This document shows positions 43,036 through 50,809 of a DNA stretch of 64,000 nt, one piece after another. The position numbers and the translations under genes are program-made. Source of the stretch: Paracoccaceae bacterium. GTDB lineage: Bacteria > Pseudomonadota > Alphaproteobacteria > Rhodobacterales > Rhodobacteraceae. The notes beneath the pieces are model-generated. The model was not told where the DNA came from. It did not search any database and worked only from the letters and a program-made list of their open reading frames with translations. Where the stretch lies: contig JASBTX010000010.1 of NCBI GenBank assembly GCA_030148225.1, positions 62,001-126,000 on the forward strand. Reading direction: 5' to 3'. The first letter of the stretch is position 1. Each line of letters begins with the position of its first letter.

Positions 43036-43155
43036 AGCCGGTCAGCCCGCATCGCGGGCGGCTATCCGGGCAAAACGCCGGGTGCCGGGCAAAGTGAGCG
43101 ATCTTCGGAGTGGATGAGAACCCCCGGAAAACGGGGTGCGAATTTTCCGAGATCG
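43036..43155 (+). promoter_or_regulatory. Folded 5' leader of tauABC
   Basis: AGCC...GCCCGC-ATC-GCGGGC-GGCT (43036-43063) gives a bulged hairpin. It is followed by CGATCT, a bulged T and CGGA (43099-43109) pairing with TCCGAGATCG (43146-43155). Inside the second is CCCCG/CGGGG (43122-43126 with 43132-43136) and a loop GAAAA. No known riboswitch class matched. It ends 85 bases before tauA, and CCGG-ATAAC-CCGG follows. Confidence 0.4.
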
Positions 43156-43240
43156 GAGTGTAGAACCTGTGCAGAGGCCGGATAACCCGGTCAAACCACT
43201 ACTATTTCGGGCGAAAAGCCCACAAAACGGGAGAAAATGA

Positions 43241-44254
43241 ATGATCACAAAACGTAGCTTGATGGGGGCGGTTGCCGGTGTTGCACTCCTCGCCGGATCT
43301 GGAACTGCCATCGCAGGCAGCAACGGCGAAATCACCGTGGCCTATTTCCTCGAATGGCCGATGCCGTTCCAGGCCGCCAAGGTTGCCGGCACCTATGACG
43401 AAGCGATGGGTGTAAAGGTCAACTGGGTTTCCTTCGACACAGGTACGGCGATGTCGGCTGCCATGGCCGCCGGTGACGTACAGATCGCCGTCAGCCAGGG
43501 TGTTCCACCCTTCGTGGTTGCGACATCCGCCGGTCAGGACCTTCAGATCGTCGACGTGGCGGTTTCCTATTCGGAAAATGACAACTGCGTCGTCGCCTCC
43601 GCGCTGGAAATCGACAAGGATTCCGCGAAAGAGCTGGAAGGCAAGAAAGTTGCCGTGCCGCTCGGGACCGCAGCCCATTACGGCTTCCTCAGCCAGATGA
43701 ACCATTTCGGCGTCGACATCTCGACCATGGAAGTGGTTGATATGGCGCCAGCCGAAGGTGCAGCAGCGCTCGCGCAGGGTGCTCTGGACATGGCCTGTGG
43801 CTGGGGTGGCGCGCTGCGCCGCATGAAAGAGCACGGCAACGTGCTGCTTTCGGGTGCCGAAAAGGAAGAGCTCGGCATCCTCGTCTTTGACGTGACCTCC
43901 GCACCCGCGGATTTCGTTGCTGAAAACGGCGAGATGCTGTCGAAGTTCCTGGCCGTCACCGCCGAGGCTAATGCCCAGTGGAACGCCGGTGGCATGAAGG
44001 CGCAGGATATGATCCCGGTCATCGCCAAAGACGCCGGTATGAGCGAGGAAGACACAGCCGCCACCATGGCGACTTTTTCCTTCCCATCGGTTGACGAGCA
44101 GCTGTCCGAGAAATGGCTCGGCGGCGGCGCGCAGACATTCATGAAAGGTGTCGCGGACATCTTTGTCGGCGCGGGCTCCATCGATGCGGCGCTCGACAGC
44201 TATGACAGCAATGTCGAAGTTGGCCCGCTGAAATCTTCGATGATGGCCAACTAA
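43241..44254 (+). CDS. tauA: Taurine ABC transporter substrate-binding protein
   Basis: A 337-residue periplasmic protein. The signal peptide covers about residues 1-25 (VAGVALLAGSGTAIAGS), then YFLEWPMPFQAAKV, VAVPLGTAAHYGFLSQMNHF and MACGWGGALRRMKEHG follow, as in SsuA/TauA-type proteins. In this cluster taurine is the likely ligand. GGGAG precedes ATG 43241. A 10-bp stem-loop separates it from tauB, which favours high TauA levels. Charged residues rather than a lipobox follow the signal, so it is a soluble periplasmic form. Confidence 0.93.
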   Translation: MITKRSLMGAVAGVALLAGSGTAIAGSNGEITVAYFLEWPMPFQAAKVAGTYDEAMGVKVNWVSFDTGTAMSAAMAAGDVQIAVSQGVPPFVVATSAGQDLQIVDVAVSYSENDNCVVASALEIDKDSAKELEGKKVAVPLGTAAHYGFLSQMNHFGVDISTMEVVDMAPAEGAAALAQGALDMACGWGGALRRMKEHGNVLLSGAEKEELGILVFDVTSAPADFVAENGEMLSKFLAVTAEANAQWNAGGMKAQDMIPVIAKDAGMSEEDTAATMATFSFPSVDEQLSEKWLGGGAQTFMKGVADIFVGAGSIDAALDSYDSNVEVGPLKSSMMAN

Positions 44255-44267
44255 TACTATACCTACC

Positions 44268-44291
44268 GGCGCAGCCCAGCCGGGCTGCGCC
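44268..44291 (+). other. Intercistronic stem-loop between tauA and tauB
   Basis: GGCGCAGCCC (44268-44277), loop AGCC, GGGCTGCGCC (44282-44291): a perfect 10-bp stem with no T-run. As in other binding-protein operons, it probably stabilises the tauA message or limits read-through. Confidence 0.65.
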
Positions 44292-44314
44292 ATCAGAATA
44301 ACGGGGGATGAACC

Positions 44315-45121
44315 GTGTCCGGACTGTTAATTGACGATGTGTCGATGCGCTTCGAGTTGCCGGATGGCGGCGCAGTGCAGGCACTCAAGAATGTAACCCT
44401 TGATATCAAGGCCGGCGAATTGATGAGTGTGCTCGGCCCGTCTGGCTGCGGCAAGACCACGCTGCTCAATATCGTCGCCGGTTTCCTTGCCCCGACCGAG
44501 GGGCAGGTGGTGCTCAACAATGCCACAGTTCACGGCCCCGGCCCCGAGCGTGGCATGGTGTTTCAGCAGGGTGCGCTCTTCGAATGGATGAGCGTGCGCG
44601 AAAATGTCGGCTTTGGCCCCGCGATGAAGGGCCAGAAACGCGAGGCGGCGGAACGCGTCGATCACCTGCTTGACGTGGTCGGACTGCAGGATTTCAAGGA
44701 AAAAGCCGTCTATGAACTCTCCGGCGGCATGCAGCAGCGCGTCGCCCTCGCGCGGTGCCTTGCGAATGATCCCGATGTCATCCTGATGGATGAACCCCTG
44801 GGCGCACTTGATGCGCTGACCCGTGAAAAGATGCAATCGCTCGTGCTGGACCTCTGGAAAGAGACGGGCAAGACCATCATCCTGATCACCCACTCTGTCG
44901 AAGAGGCGCTGCTTTTGGGCGAACGTCTGCTGGTGATGGCCCCACGTCCGGGCCGGATACACAAGGAATACCGGTTGCCCTTTGCCGATATGGGCGTGGG
45001 CAATGACCTGCGCGAGGTCAAAAAACACGGCGACTACAACACCACGAGAGAAGAGATCCTCGCCATGATCTGGGACATGGAAGAAGAGATCATGGGACGG
45101 GCCGAAGGAGCGGGCGCATGA
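44315..45121 (+). CDS. tauB: Taurine ABC transporter ATPase
   Basis: A 268-residue ATPase of the nitrate/sulfonate/taurine type. Walker A is GPSGCGKTT (about residues 42-50), the signature ELSGGMQQRVALARCLA (about 138-154), Walker B VILMDEPLGALD and H-loop LITHSVEEA. The C-terminal tail (MGVGNDLREVKKHGDYNTTREEI) is longer than in SsuB and typical of roseobacter TauB. The start codon is GTG 44315, behind GGGG. The stop overlaps the tauC ATG by four bases. Confidence 0.94.
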   Translation: MSGLLIDDVSMRFELPDGGAVQALKNVTLDIKAGELMSVLGPSGCGKTTLLNIVAGFLAPTEGQVVLNNATVHGPGPERGMVFQQGALFEWMSVRENVGFGPAMKGQKREAAERVDHLLDVVGLQDFKEKAVYELSGGMQQRVALARCLANDPDVILMDEPLGALDALTREKMQSLVLDLWKETGKTIILITHSVEEALLLGERLLVMAPRPGRIHKEYRLPFADMGVGNDLREVKKHGDYNTTREEILAMIWDMEEEIMGRAEGAGA

Positions 45122-46431
45122 TTATCGCACTCATCTACGTCGCGATCTTTGTGATCGCGTTTTTCGCGGTTCGCTTCATTGCGACCTTCCTGTCACATCG
45201 CACTGATTTCACCTCGCTCAAGACGGTAACCTTCGGCGACGAAAGCGCGGTGCGCGCCGACCGCCGCGCCTCGGTCATATCGGTTGTGGCAATATTCCTG
45301 ATCTGGGGTGCCTTTACCGGGTCGTCATGGATACCGCGCTTTCTGCATGCGCCGGGGCCTTTCGTGGGCGATGGCAGCTTTGAATATGTGGTCAAGGCAC
45401 CCGACGGCTCGACCGACACATCCTCGGTCAACTGGCGCGTCGAGGTGGTGCGCGGCGAAGGTGAGCCTATTGCGGCAGATGAGGGCGACGGATTCGCCCT
45501 GGGTGATGCGCTCATGATCACCAAATACCGCTCGGGTCAGCTGATCTGGGACAAGAATGACGAGTTTACCCGCAAAGACGGCGCGCTGGTCGTCGAGATC
45601 AACGGCACCCCGGTCGATTTCGATCCCAATATGCGTGACGACAACGGCAACCTTGTTCAGTCAAAACCACGCGTCAAGATCGACAACGGCACCGTCACCT
45701 TTACCGACAAGGGGGCGCTTTCGATTTCGCCAAACGAAGGCTGGCAGATGGAGCCGATCTGGCTGCCCCCGCCCGAGGCCGTCTGGAAACGTCTGATCGA
45801 GATTTCCAGCGAAGGCTATCAGAACTCCACCCTCTGGGAACATCTGGGCCTCTCGCTCTTTCGTGTTGTTGTGGGCTTCGTGCTGGGGGCTCTGGTCGGT
45901 ATCCCGCTGGGCTATGCGATGGGCCTCTCCAACTGGTTCCGCGGCTGGTTCGACCCAATCGTCGAATTCATGCGCCCGGTCCCGCCACTGGCGCTGATCC
46001 CGCTGGTAATCATCTGGGCGGGTATCGGTGAAACCGGCAAGATCATCCTGCTTTTCCTTGCCGCGCTCTGGATCATGACCATCGCGGCGCGTGCGGGTGT
46101 CTCCGGCGTGAACATCACCAAGGTACACGCGGCCTATTCGCTGGGCGCATCGAAATATCAGCTGATGCGGCACGTGATCGTGCCCAACTCGCTGCCCGAG
46201 ATATTCACCGGCGCGCGCGTGGCGATGGGGGTCTGTTGGGGCACGGTGGTTGCCGCCGAACTTGTCGCCGCCGAGGTGGGCGCGGGCATGATGATCATGG
46301 TCGCCTCCAAGTTCCAGCTGACCGATATCGTTATCATGGGGATCATCCTGATCGGCATCATCGGTTATGGGATCGATATCCTCATGCGTGAGGCCGAGAA
46401 ATACCTCGTACCGTGGAAGGGTCGCGGCTAG
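45118..46431 (+). CDS. tauC: Taurine ABC transporter permease with long N-terminal extension
   Basis: A 437-residue permease. The C-terminal half (about residues 238-437) is a normal SsuC/TauC core with RPVPPLALIPLVIIW and the coupling loop HAAYSLGASKYQLMRHVIVP. The first 230 residues are additional: two transmembrane helices (about 2-24 and 49-70) and a soluble, probably periplasmic domain of about 150 residues with short beta-like stretches (FEYVVKAPDGSTD, RVEVVRGEGEP, LVVEINGTPVDF). Escherichia coli TauC has only about 275 residues. The gene overlaps tauB by ATGA and ends before a terminator. Confidence 0.88.
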   Translation: MIIALIYVAIFVIAFFAVRFIATFLSHRTDFTSLKTVTFGDESAVRADRRASVISVVAIFLIWGAFTGSSWIPRFLHAPGPFVGDGSFEYVVKAPDGSTDTSSVNWRVEVVRGEGEPIAADEGDGFALGDALMITKYRSGQLIWDKNDEFTRKDGALVVEINGTPVDFDPNMRDDNGNLVQSKPRVKIDNGTVTFTDKGALSISPNEGWQMEPIWLPPPEAVWKRLIEISSEGYQNSTLWEHLGLSLFRVVVGFVLGALVGIPLGYAMGLSNWFRGWFDPIVEFMRPVPPLALIPLVIIWAGIGETGKIILLFLAALWIMTIAARAGVSGVNITKVHAAYSLGASKYQLMRHVIVPNSLPEIFTGARVAMGVCWGTVVAAELVAAEVGAGMMIMVASKFQLTDIVIMGIILIGIIGYGIDILMREAEKYLVPWKGRG

Positions 46432-46463
46432 ACCCACAGGGCGATATCGTCCCAAACAATTCC

Positions 46464-46491
46464 GGGCCGCTCCGATCGGGGCGGCCCTTTT
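46464..46491 (+). terminator. Rho-independent terminator of tauABC
   Basis: GGGCCGCTCC (46464-46473), loop GATC, GGGGCGGCCC (46478-46487) with one wobble pair, followed by TTTT (46488-46491). It is 33 bases after the tauC stop. Confidence 0.92.
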
Positions 46492-46581
46492 CGTGCAATC
46501 GGGCGCAGGCGCGCTGATCATCGTCTTTCCAGCCGCCGCCCGCGTTGCTAGATGGTCGCCAGAGACGGCAAGGCAGGCACC

Positions 46582-48726
46582 ATGAACCCCGCATCCAATC
46601 CCATTCACGACATCGTGCTGATCGGCGGGGGCCACACCCATGCGCTGGTGCTGAAATCATGGGCCATGTCCCCGGTCGACGGGGCGCGGCTGACGCTGAT
46701 CGATCCCCATCCCGTCGCACCTTATACCGGTATGCTGCCGGGTTTTATCGCCGGTCACTACCGGCGGGACGAGTTGGATATCGATCTGGTTCAGCTGGCG
46801 CGCGCCGCCGGTGCGCGCTGGGTCCGCGCGCGTGCGACGGGTATCGATCCGGCCGAGGGGCTTGTCAGGGTCACCGGTCGCCCGGATATCGGCTTTGACA
46901 CCCTGTCGGTTGATATCGGCGTTTCAACCGGCCTGCCCGATATCCCGGGTTTTGCTGAGCATGCCGTAGGGGCGAAACCGATGCAGGACTTTGCCCGCGC
47001 ATGGGAAGGGTTCTGTGCAGATATCCGGGCGGGCAAGGCCGCCCCCGATGCCGTCGTCATCGGGGGCGGCATTGCCGGGGCTGAGGTTGCGCTCGCGATG
47101 GCCCACGCGCTGAACCAACCCGATGCGCCTGCACCGCGCGTCACTATCCTCGAGGCCGCGCGCGCCCTTGCCGCGCTGCCGGGCAAGAGCCGCGCTGCCC
47201 TGACCGGTGAACTGAACCGCGCCGGCATCAATGTGATCGAGCACGCTGAAATTGCCAGCGTAACCGCAGATGCGGTGACACTGACCGACGGGCGGCGCAT
47301 TCCGGCAGGGCTGACCGTCGGGGCCGCCGGGGCAAGGCCATGGGACTGGCTGACAGAAACAACGCTGCCGCTGACCAACGGGTTTCTGACCGTCGGCCCG
47401 ACACTTCAGGTGGCAGGCCATCCCAACGTTTTCGCCGCCGGGGATTGTGCCCATCTCAGCCATGATCCCCGCCCCAAGGCGGGCGTGTATGCCGTGCGCG
47501 CCGCGCCGGTGCTGGCACAGAACCTTGCCGCCCGGATCACCGGTGGCAGGTTGCGCAGTTTCCGGCCCCAGCGCGATTATCTCAAGCTGGTGTCGCTTGG
47601 TGCAAAACGCGCGCTTGGCGAAAAAAACGGGCTTTGCCTGAGGGGGCCGCGTATCTGGCGGCTCAAGGACCGGATCGACCGCAAATTCATGCAGGGCTTT
47701 GCCACCCTGCCGAAAATGGATGACACGCAGATGCTGTGCGGCGGCTGCGGTGCCAAGGTTGATGCCGGGATCCTCGCCCGTGCCACGGCGCGCCTTGGGC
47801 GGACGACGCACCCTGATATCACCGCCGGAATCGGCGATGACGCGGCGATCCTGTCCGTCGGTGATATGCGTCAGGTTATCACCACCGATCACCTCAGGCC
47901 CTTTACCGCCGATCCCTATCTGCATGCGCGTATCGCGATGATCCACGCGCTGGGCGATATCTGGGCCATGGGCGCTGAACCGCAGGCGGCGCTGGTCAGT
48001 GTCACCCTGCAAGAGGCCGCGCCGCAACTGCAGGGGCGCATGCTGAACGAGGTGATGGCGGGCCTCGGCGATGCGCTTGCCCCTACCGGGGCCGAGATTG
48101 CGGGCGGTCATACCAGCCTTGGCCCCGAAACCCAGATCGGCATCACCCTGACCGGGCTGGTGGCGCAGACGCCCGTCACCATGTCCGGTGCCCGCCCGGG
48201 CGACGCGCTGATCCTGACGAAACCCATCGGATCGGGCACGATCATGGCCGCCGAAATGCAGCACTGCGCACAAGGTGGCGATGTCGCCGCCGCTTATGAT
48301 GTGATGTTGCAGCCGTCGATGCAGGCGGCGGCGATCCTTGCGCATGCGCATGCGATGACGGATGTCACCGGTTTCGGGCTGGCCGGGCATCTGGCCAATA
48401 TCCTGACGGCGTCTTCCTGTGGCGCCCGGTTGAACATGGCGGCGATCCCGGTTCTGCCCGGCGCGCGGGAACTGGCCCGCGCCGGCATCCGCTCAACCCT
48501 TTATCCCGCCAACCGGGCGCGCTTTGACGATATCGCCCTGCCAGAGGATGACATTGCGCCCCTTCTCTTTGATCCGCAGACGGCGGGTGGTCTCTTGGCG
48601 GCGGTGGATGACGGGCAGGCCCGGACCTGCCGCGATGCATTGATCGGCGCGGGGTATGACACCGCGATCATCGGACGCCTTGTCGCCGGGCCGCCCGAAA
48701 TCGGTTTCGAGCCTGCACCAGCCTGA
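46582..48726 (+). CDS. selD: FAD-dependent oxidoreductase fused to selenide, water dikinase (SelD)
   Basis: A 714-residue fusion. Residues 1 to about 365 are an NDH-like flavoprotein: VLIGGGHTHALVLKSW (FAD), VVIGGGIAGAEVALAM (NADH) and FAAGDCAHLSHDPRP. From about 385 the SelD part begins with the catalytic Cys/Lys motif LCGGCGAKVDAG, followed by the GIGDDAAIL and TTDHLRPFTADPY active-site blocks, EIAGGHTSLGPE, DVTGFGLAGHL and DPQTAGGLLA. SelD makes selenophosphate from selenide and ATP. The flavoprotein half may supply reduced selenium; this is inferred. I start at ATG 46582. No selenoprotein, selA/selB or mnmH gene is in the window. Confidence 0.92.
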   Translation: MNPASNPIHDIVLIGGGHTHALVLKSWAMSPVDGARLTLIDPHPVAPYTGMLPGFIAGHYRRDELDIDLVQLARAAGARWVRARATGIDPAEGLVRVTGRPDIGFDTLSVDIGVSTGLPDIPGFAEHAVGAKPMQDFARAWEGFCADIRAGKAAPDAVVIGGGIAGAEVALAMAHALNQPDAPAPRVTILEAARALAALPGKSRAALTGELNRAGINVIEHAEIASVTADAVTLTDGRRIPAGLTVGAAGARPWDWLTETTLPLTNGFLTVGPTLQVAGHPNVFAAGDCAHLSHDPRPKAGVYAVRAAPVLAQNLAARITGGRLRSFRPQRDYLKLVSLGAKRALGEKNGLCLRGPRIWRLKDRIDRKFMQGFATLPKMDDTQMLCGGCGAKVDAGILARATARLGRTTHPDITAGIGDDAAILSVGDMRQVITTDHLRPFTADPYLHARIAMIHALGDIWAMGAEPQAALVSVTLQEAAPQLQGRMLNEVMAGLGDALAPTGAEIAGGHTSLGPETQIGITLTGLVAQTPVTMSGARPGDALILTKPIGSGTIMAAEMQHCAQGGDVAAAYDVMLQPSMQAAAILAHAHAMTDVTGFGLAGHLANILTASSCGARLNMAAIPVLPGARELARAGIRSTLYPANRARFDDIALPEDDIAPLLFDPQTAGGLLAAVDDGQARTCRDALIGAGYDTAIIGRLVAGPPEIGFEPAPA

Positions 48727-48739
48727 CGCGCCCCTAACC

Positions 48740-48760
48740 GGCAAATCCGGCGGATTTGCC
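48740..48760 (+). terminator. Perfect hairpin after selD
   Basis: GGCAAATCC (48740-48748), loop GGC, GGATTTGCC (48752-48760) is a perfect 9-bp stem. TAAAAT follows on the plus strand, so it is a weak terminator at best, but it marks the end of the selD unit. Confidence 0.5.
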
Positions 48761-48850
48761 TAAAATCGCCTTCACAATCCCGGCCTCGCCGCTGCCATTG
48801 CCCGCTATGATCATGCGGGGCGATTGGCCTGTCTGCCGGGGACTTATCCG

Positions 48851-49513
48851 ATGATGCGCCGCGCGCTGATTCTGTCACTTCTTTTGCTGATCCAGCCGGG
48901 AACCGCCCGGGCAGACGGATTGGATACGGCGCGCCCCTTTGGTGAAAACACGACCATCCAAACGCTGGGCGAATTGGCGACCCAGTCGGGCCAGCGCGGT
49001 GGCATCCCGTATGTTTTCCTTCCCTCGGGTTCGGCGCTGATTGGTCAGCGACAGGAGTGGGTTGTGACCTGCCGGGATCACGGCTGCCGCGCCCGCCAGC
49101 GTGGTGTCTGGCTGAACCTCGACGCGGGCGGACTCAGGCTTGGGATTGGTGCGGGTATCGATGCGCGTGTTACGGCGCTGAATTCCAATACCAGCCGCCG
49201 CGTGACCACAAACATCGCCCATCCGCTGAACCCTGTCGAACGTGCTGTGCTGGCCGGCGCCGATCAGATCCTGTTCGAGGCCGGGGGCAGCCTGCTCTGG
49301 CAGGGTGACGGGCCGACACTGGCGGTCGTGCTCGCCTATCTTGAGTGGGCCACCGGCCATCAAAGGCCGCTGACAAACCCGCTACCCTATTTGGGCGCGC
49401 GTGCTTTGGCCGATCAGGCCGAGCGCAGCGCGCGCACCCGCCTCGTGCCGTTTACCAAGCCGCAGGTTCAGTTCGCCATCCGCGCCCAGGGTGGCCTGCC
49501 ACTCGAACGCTGA
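48851..49513 (+). CDS. Exported protein of unknown function
   Basis: About 220 residues with a signal peptide (MMRRALILSLLLLIQPGTARA, cleavage near residue 22). The mature part has VVTCRDHGCRARQRGVWLNL with two cysteines that could form a disulfide, then TTNIAHPLNPVERAVLAGAD. No family was recognised. Two ATGs lie together at 48851 and 48854. It stands just before a lipoprotein gene with a peptidoglycan-binding-like end, so an envelope role is plausible. Confidence 0.6.
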   Translation: MMRRALILSLLLLIQPGTARADGLDTARPFGENTTIQTLGELATQSGQRGGIPYVFLPSGSALIGQRQEWVVTCRDHGCRARQRGVWLNLDAGGLRLGIGAGIDARVTALNSNTSRRVTTNIAHPLNPVERAVLAGADQILFEAGGSLLWQGDGPTLAVVLAYLEWATGHQRPLTNPLPYLGARALADQAERSARTRLVPFTKPQVQFAIRAQGGLPLER

Positions 49514-49555
49514 AGCGACAAGTTGAACGAAATGCCCCTGAATTCGCAGCAGCGC

Positions 49556-49573
49556 ATTTACCGGCGGGTAAAT
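49556..49573 (+). promoter_or_regulatory. Palindrome upstream of the lipoprotein gene
   Basis: ATTTACC (49556-49562), GGCG, GGTAAAT (49567-49573) is a perfect 7-bp inverted repeat 43 bases before ATG 49616. It could be an operator or a small hairpin ending the upstream gene. Confidence 0.4.
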
Positions 49574-49615
49574 TCCACGGCCTAGATCAAGGGCGCTGGC
49601 AGGGGGTGTTTGGCC

Positions 49616-50809
49616 ATGGGCGTGTTACGATTGAACTGGCGGTTTGGGGCCCTTGCACTGGGTCTGGGACTTGCCGCATGTACCCCTGTCAGTCCCGCGC
49701 TTGCGCCATTGGTGGCCGAACCCAACACCGCCGCGGCGCGCAATTTCACCTCGTTCAACGATGCGTTGCGCTGCATGGACAGGCTGCTCGCCACGGCAGG
49801 GAAATCGCCGATCCTCGTTTCCTCCACGGGTATCCCCGACCGCACCCGCCGTATCAATGTCAGCGCCGATGATATGCTGGTCAACGCCATCAACCAGATG
49901 AACCGCACCAGCAAACGTATCGTCTTTGTCGATCAGCCGCTGGAAAAGAAGGACGGCCAGATCATCTATCTGACCCGCGATGACAAGACGGACGCGACCC
50001 CCAGATACCTTTTCCGGGGGGCGATTTCGCAGCTTGATGACGGCGTCAGTTCCAGCCGCTTCAGCCTGACGGCCAATAACGCCGCTGCACCGCTTCGGCC
50101 CTTGCAGAACGCCTCGCTCAGGGCGTCATCGCGCCTGTCGGTGGTCAGTGTCGACATGCACCTCGTGCGCTATCCCGAACGCACGGTTGTGGCCGGTGCC
50201 TCGGTGGCCAATTCCATGGTCGTACGCCGTACGGGCGGGCTGGTGGCCGCAACCGGGCTGATCGACCTGACGCGCCTTGGCTTTTCGATCCAGATCGACC
50301 GGGTTGAAAGCGCGGGCCAGGCGGTGCGCAACCTGATCGAGCTTGGCGCGATCGAGCTTGTGGGCCGCCTGACAGGCCTGCCCTACTGGACCTGCCTTGG
50401 ATCAGGTTCGGTCGCGTCGAACCGCGCCGAACAGCCCGAACGTCGCGCCGCCATCATGTCCGACAGTCAGCGGGTTGCCGAGGCGCAGCAGGGGTTGCGC
50501 GATCTGGGCTATTATGCCGGTGCGGTATCAGGCAAACGCGACAGCTCGACCCGTCAGGCCATCGCAATCTTTCAGGCTGACGAAAACCTGATTGCCTCGG
50601 GTGAGGTTGACTGGGACCTCCTGAACCGGATCAGGCGCAAACTCGCCGCGCGCAAGCCACCCGCGGCAGAGCCCGCCCAACAAACCCAAAAGAGTGAGAC
50701 CAAAGGCAAAGAAGAAGCGGCAGGTGACTGCCCGCTGGGAACAACCACAACCGGAACCGGCTGCAAATCCGATCAGGAAATACTAAGGGCCTTTCTGACG
50801 GCGGAATGA
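49616..50809 (+). CDS. Lipoprotein with C-terminal peptidoglycan-binding-like domain
   Basis: About 397 residues. A lipoprotein signal ends LGLGLAACTP, with the lipobox cysteine near residue 22. The middle part (NFTSFNDALRCMDRLL, LVVSSTGIPDR-type stretch and RNLIELGAIELVGRLTGLPYWTC) recalls CsgG/HfaB-type assembly lipoproteins, though this is a weak match made by eye. Near residues 284-345 a peptidoglycan-binding-1-like repeat appears (AQQGLRDLGYYAGAVSGKRD...TRQAIAIFQ). The charged, proline-rich tail and CPLGTTTTGTGC close it. The start could be ATG 49616 or TTG 49610. Its stop touches the rimO stop on the other strand. Confidence 0.68.
   Translation: MGVLRLNWRFGALALGLGLAACTPVSPALAPLVAEPNTAAARNFTSFNDALRCMDRLLATAGKSPILVSSTGIPDRTRRINVSADDMLVNAINQMNRTSKRIVFVDQPLEKKDGQIIYLTRDDKTDATPRYLFRGAISQLDDGVSSSRFSLTANNAAAPLRPLQNASLRASSRLSVVSVDMHLVRYPERTVVAGASVANSMVVRRTGGLVAATGLIDLTRLGFSIQIDRVESAGQAVRNLIELGAIELVGRLTGLPYWTCLGSGSVASNRAEQPERRAAIMSDSQRVAEAQQGLRDLGYYAGAVSGKRDSSTRQAIAIFQADENLIASGEVDWDLLNRIRRKLAARKPPAAEPAQQTQKSETKGKEEAAGDCPLGTTTTGTGCKSDQEILRAFLTAE

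Larger units (their letters stand above)
42635..43240. other. 606-base divergent gap between tpa and tauA
   Basis: No convincing gene. From left to right it holds the tpa promoter side with the TauR-type boxes (42732-42764), a GGCGAAG/CTTCGCC hairpin (42858-42864 with 42876-42882), a GCGTAGCA/TGCTGCGC stem (42911-42939) and the folded leader before tauA (43036-43155). An 82-codon frame at 42849-43097 has no ribosome-binding site. Confidence 0.7.

Noticed and set aside
42849-43097. 82-codon frame in the tpa-tauA gap with a hydrophobic stretch
   Set aside because: No ribosome-binding site precedes ATG 42849, and the end of the frame lies within the folded leader. It may be a non-coding part of the regulatory region.
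46582-48726. In-frame TGA selenocysteine in SelD
   Set aside because: The catalytic position is an ordinary cysteine codon and the frame is uninterrupted.
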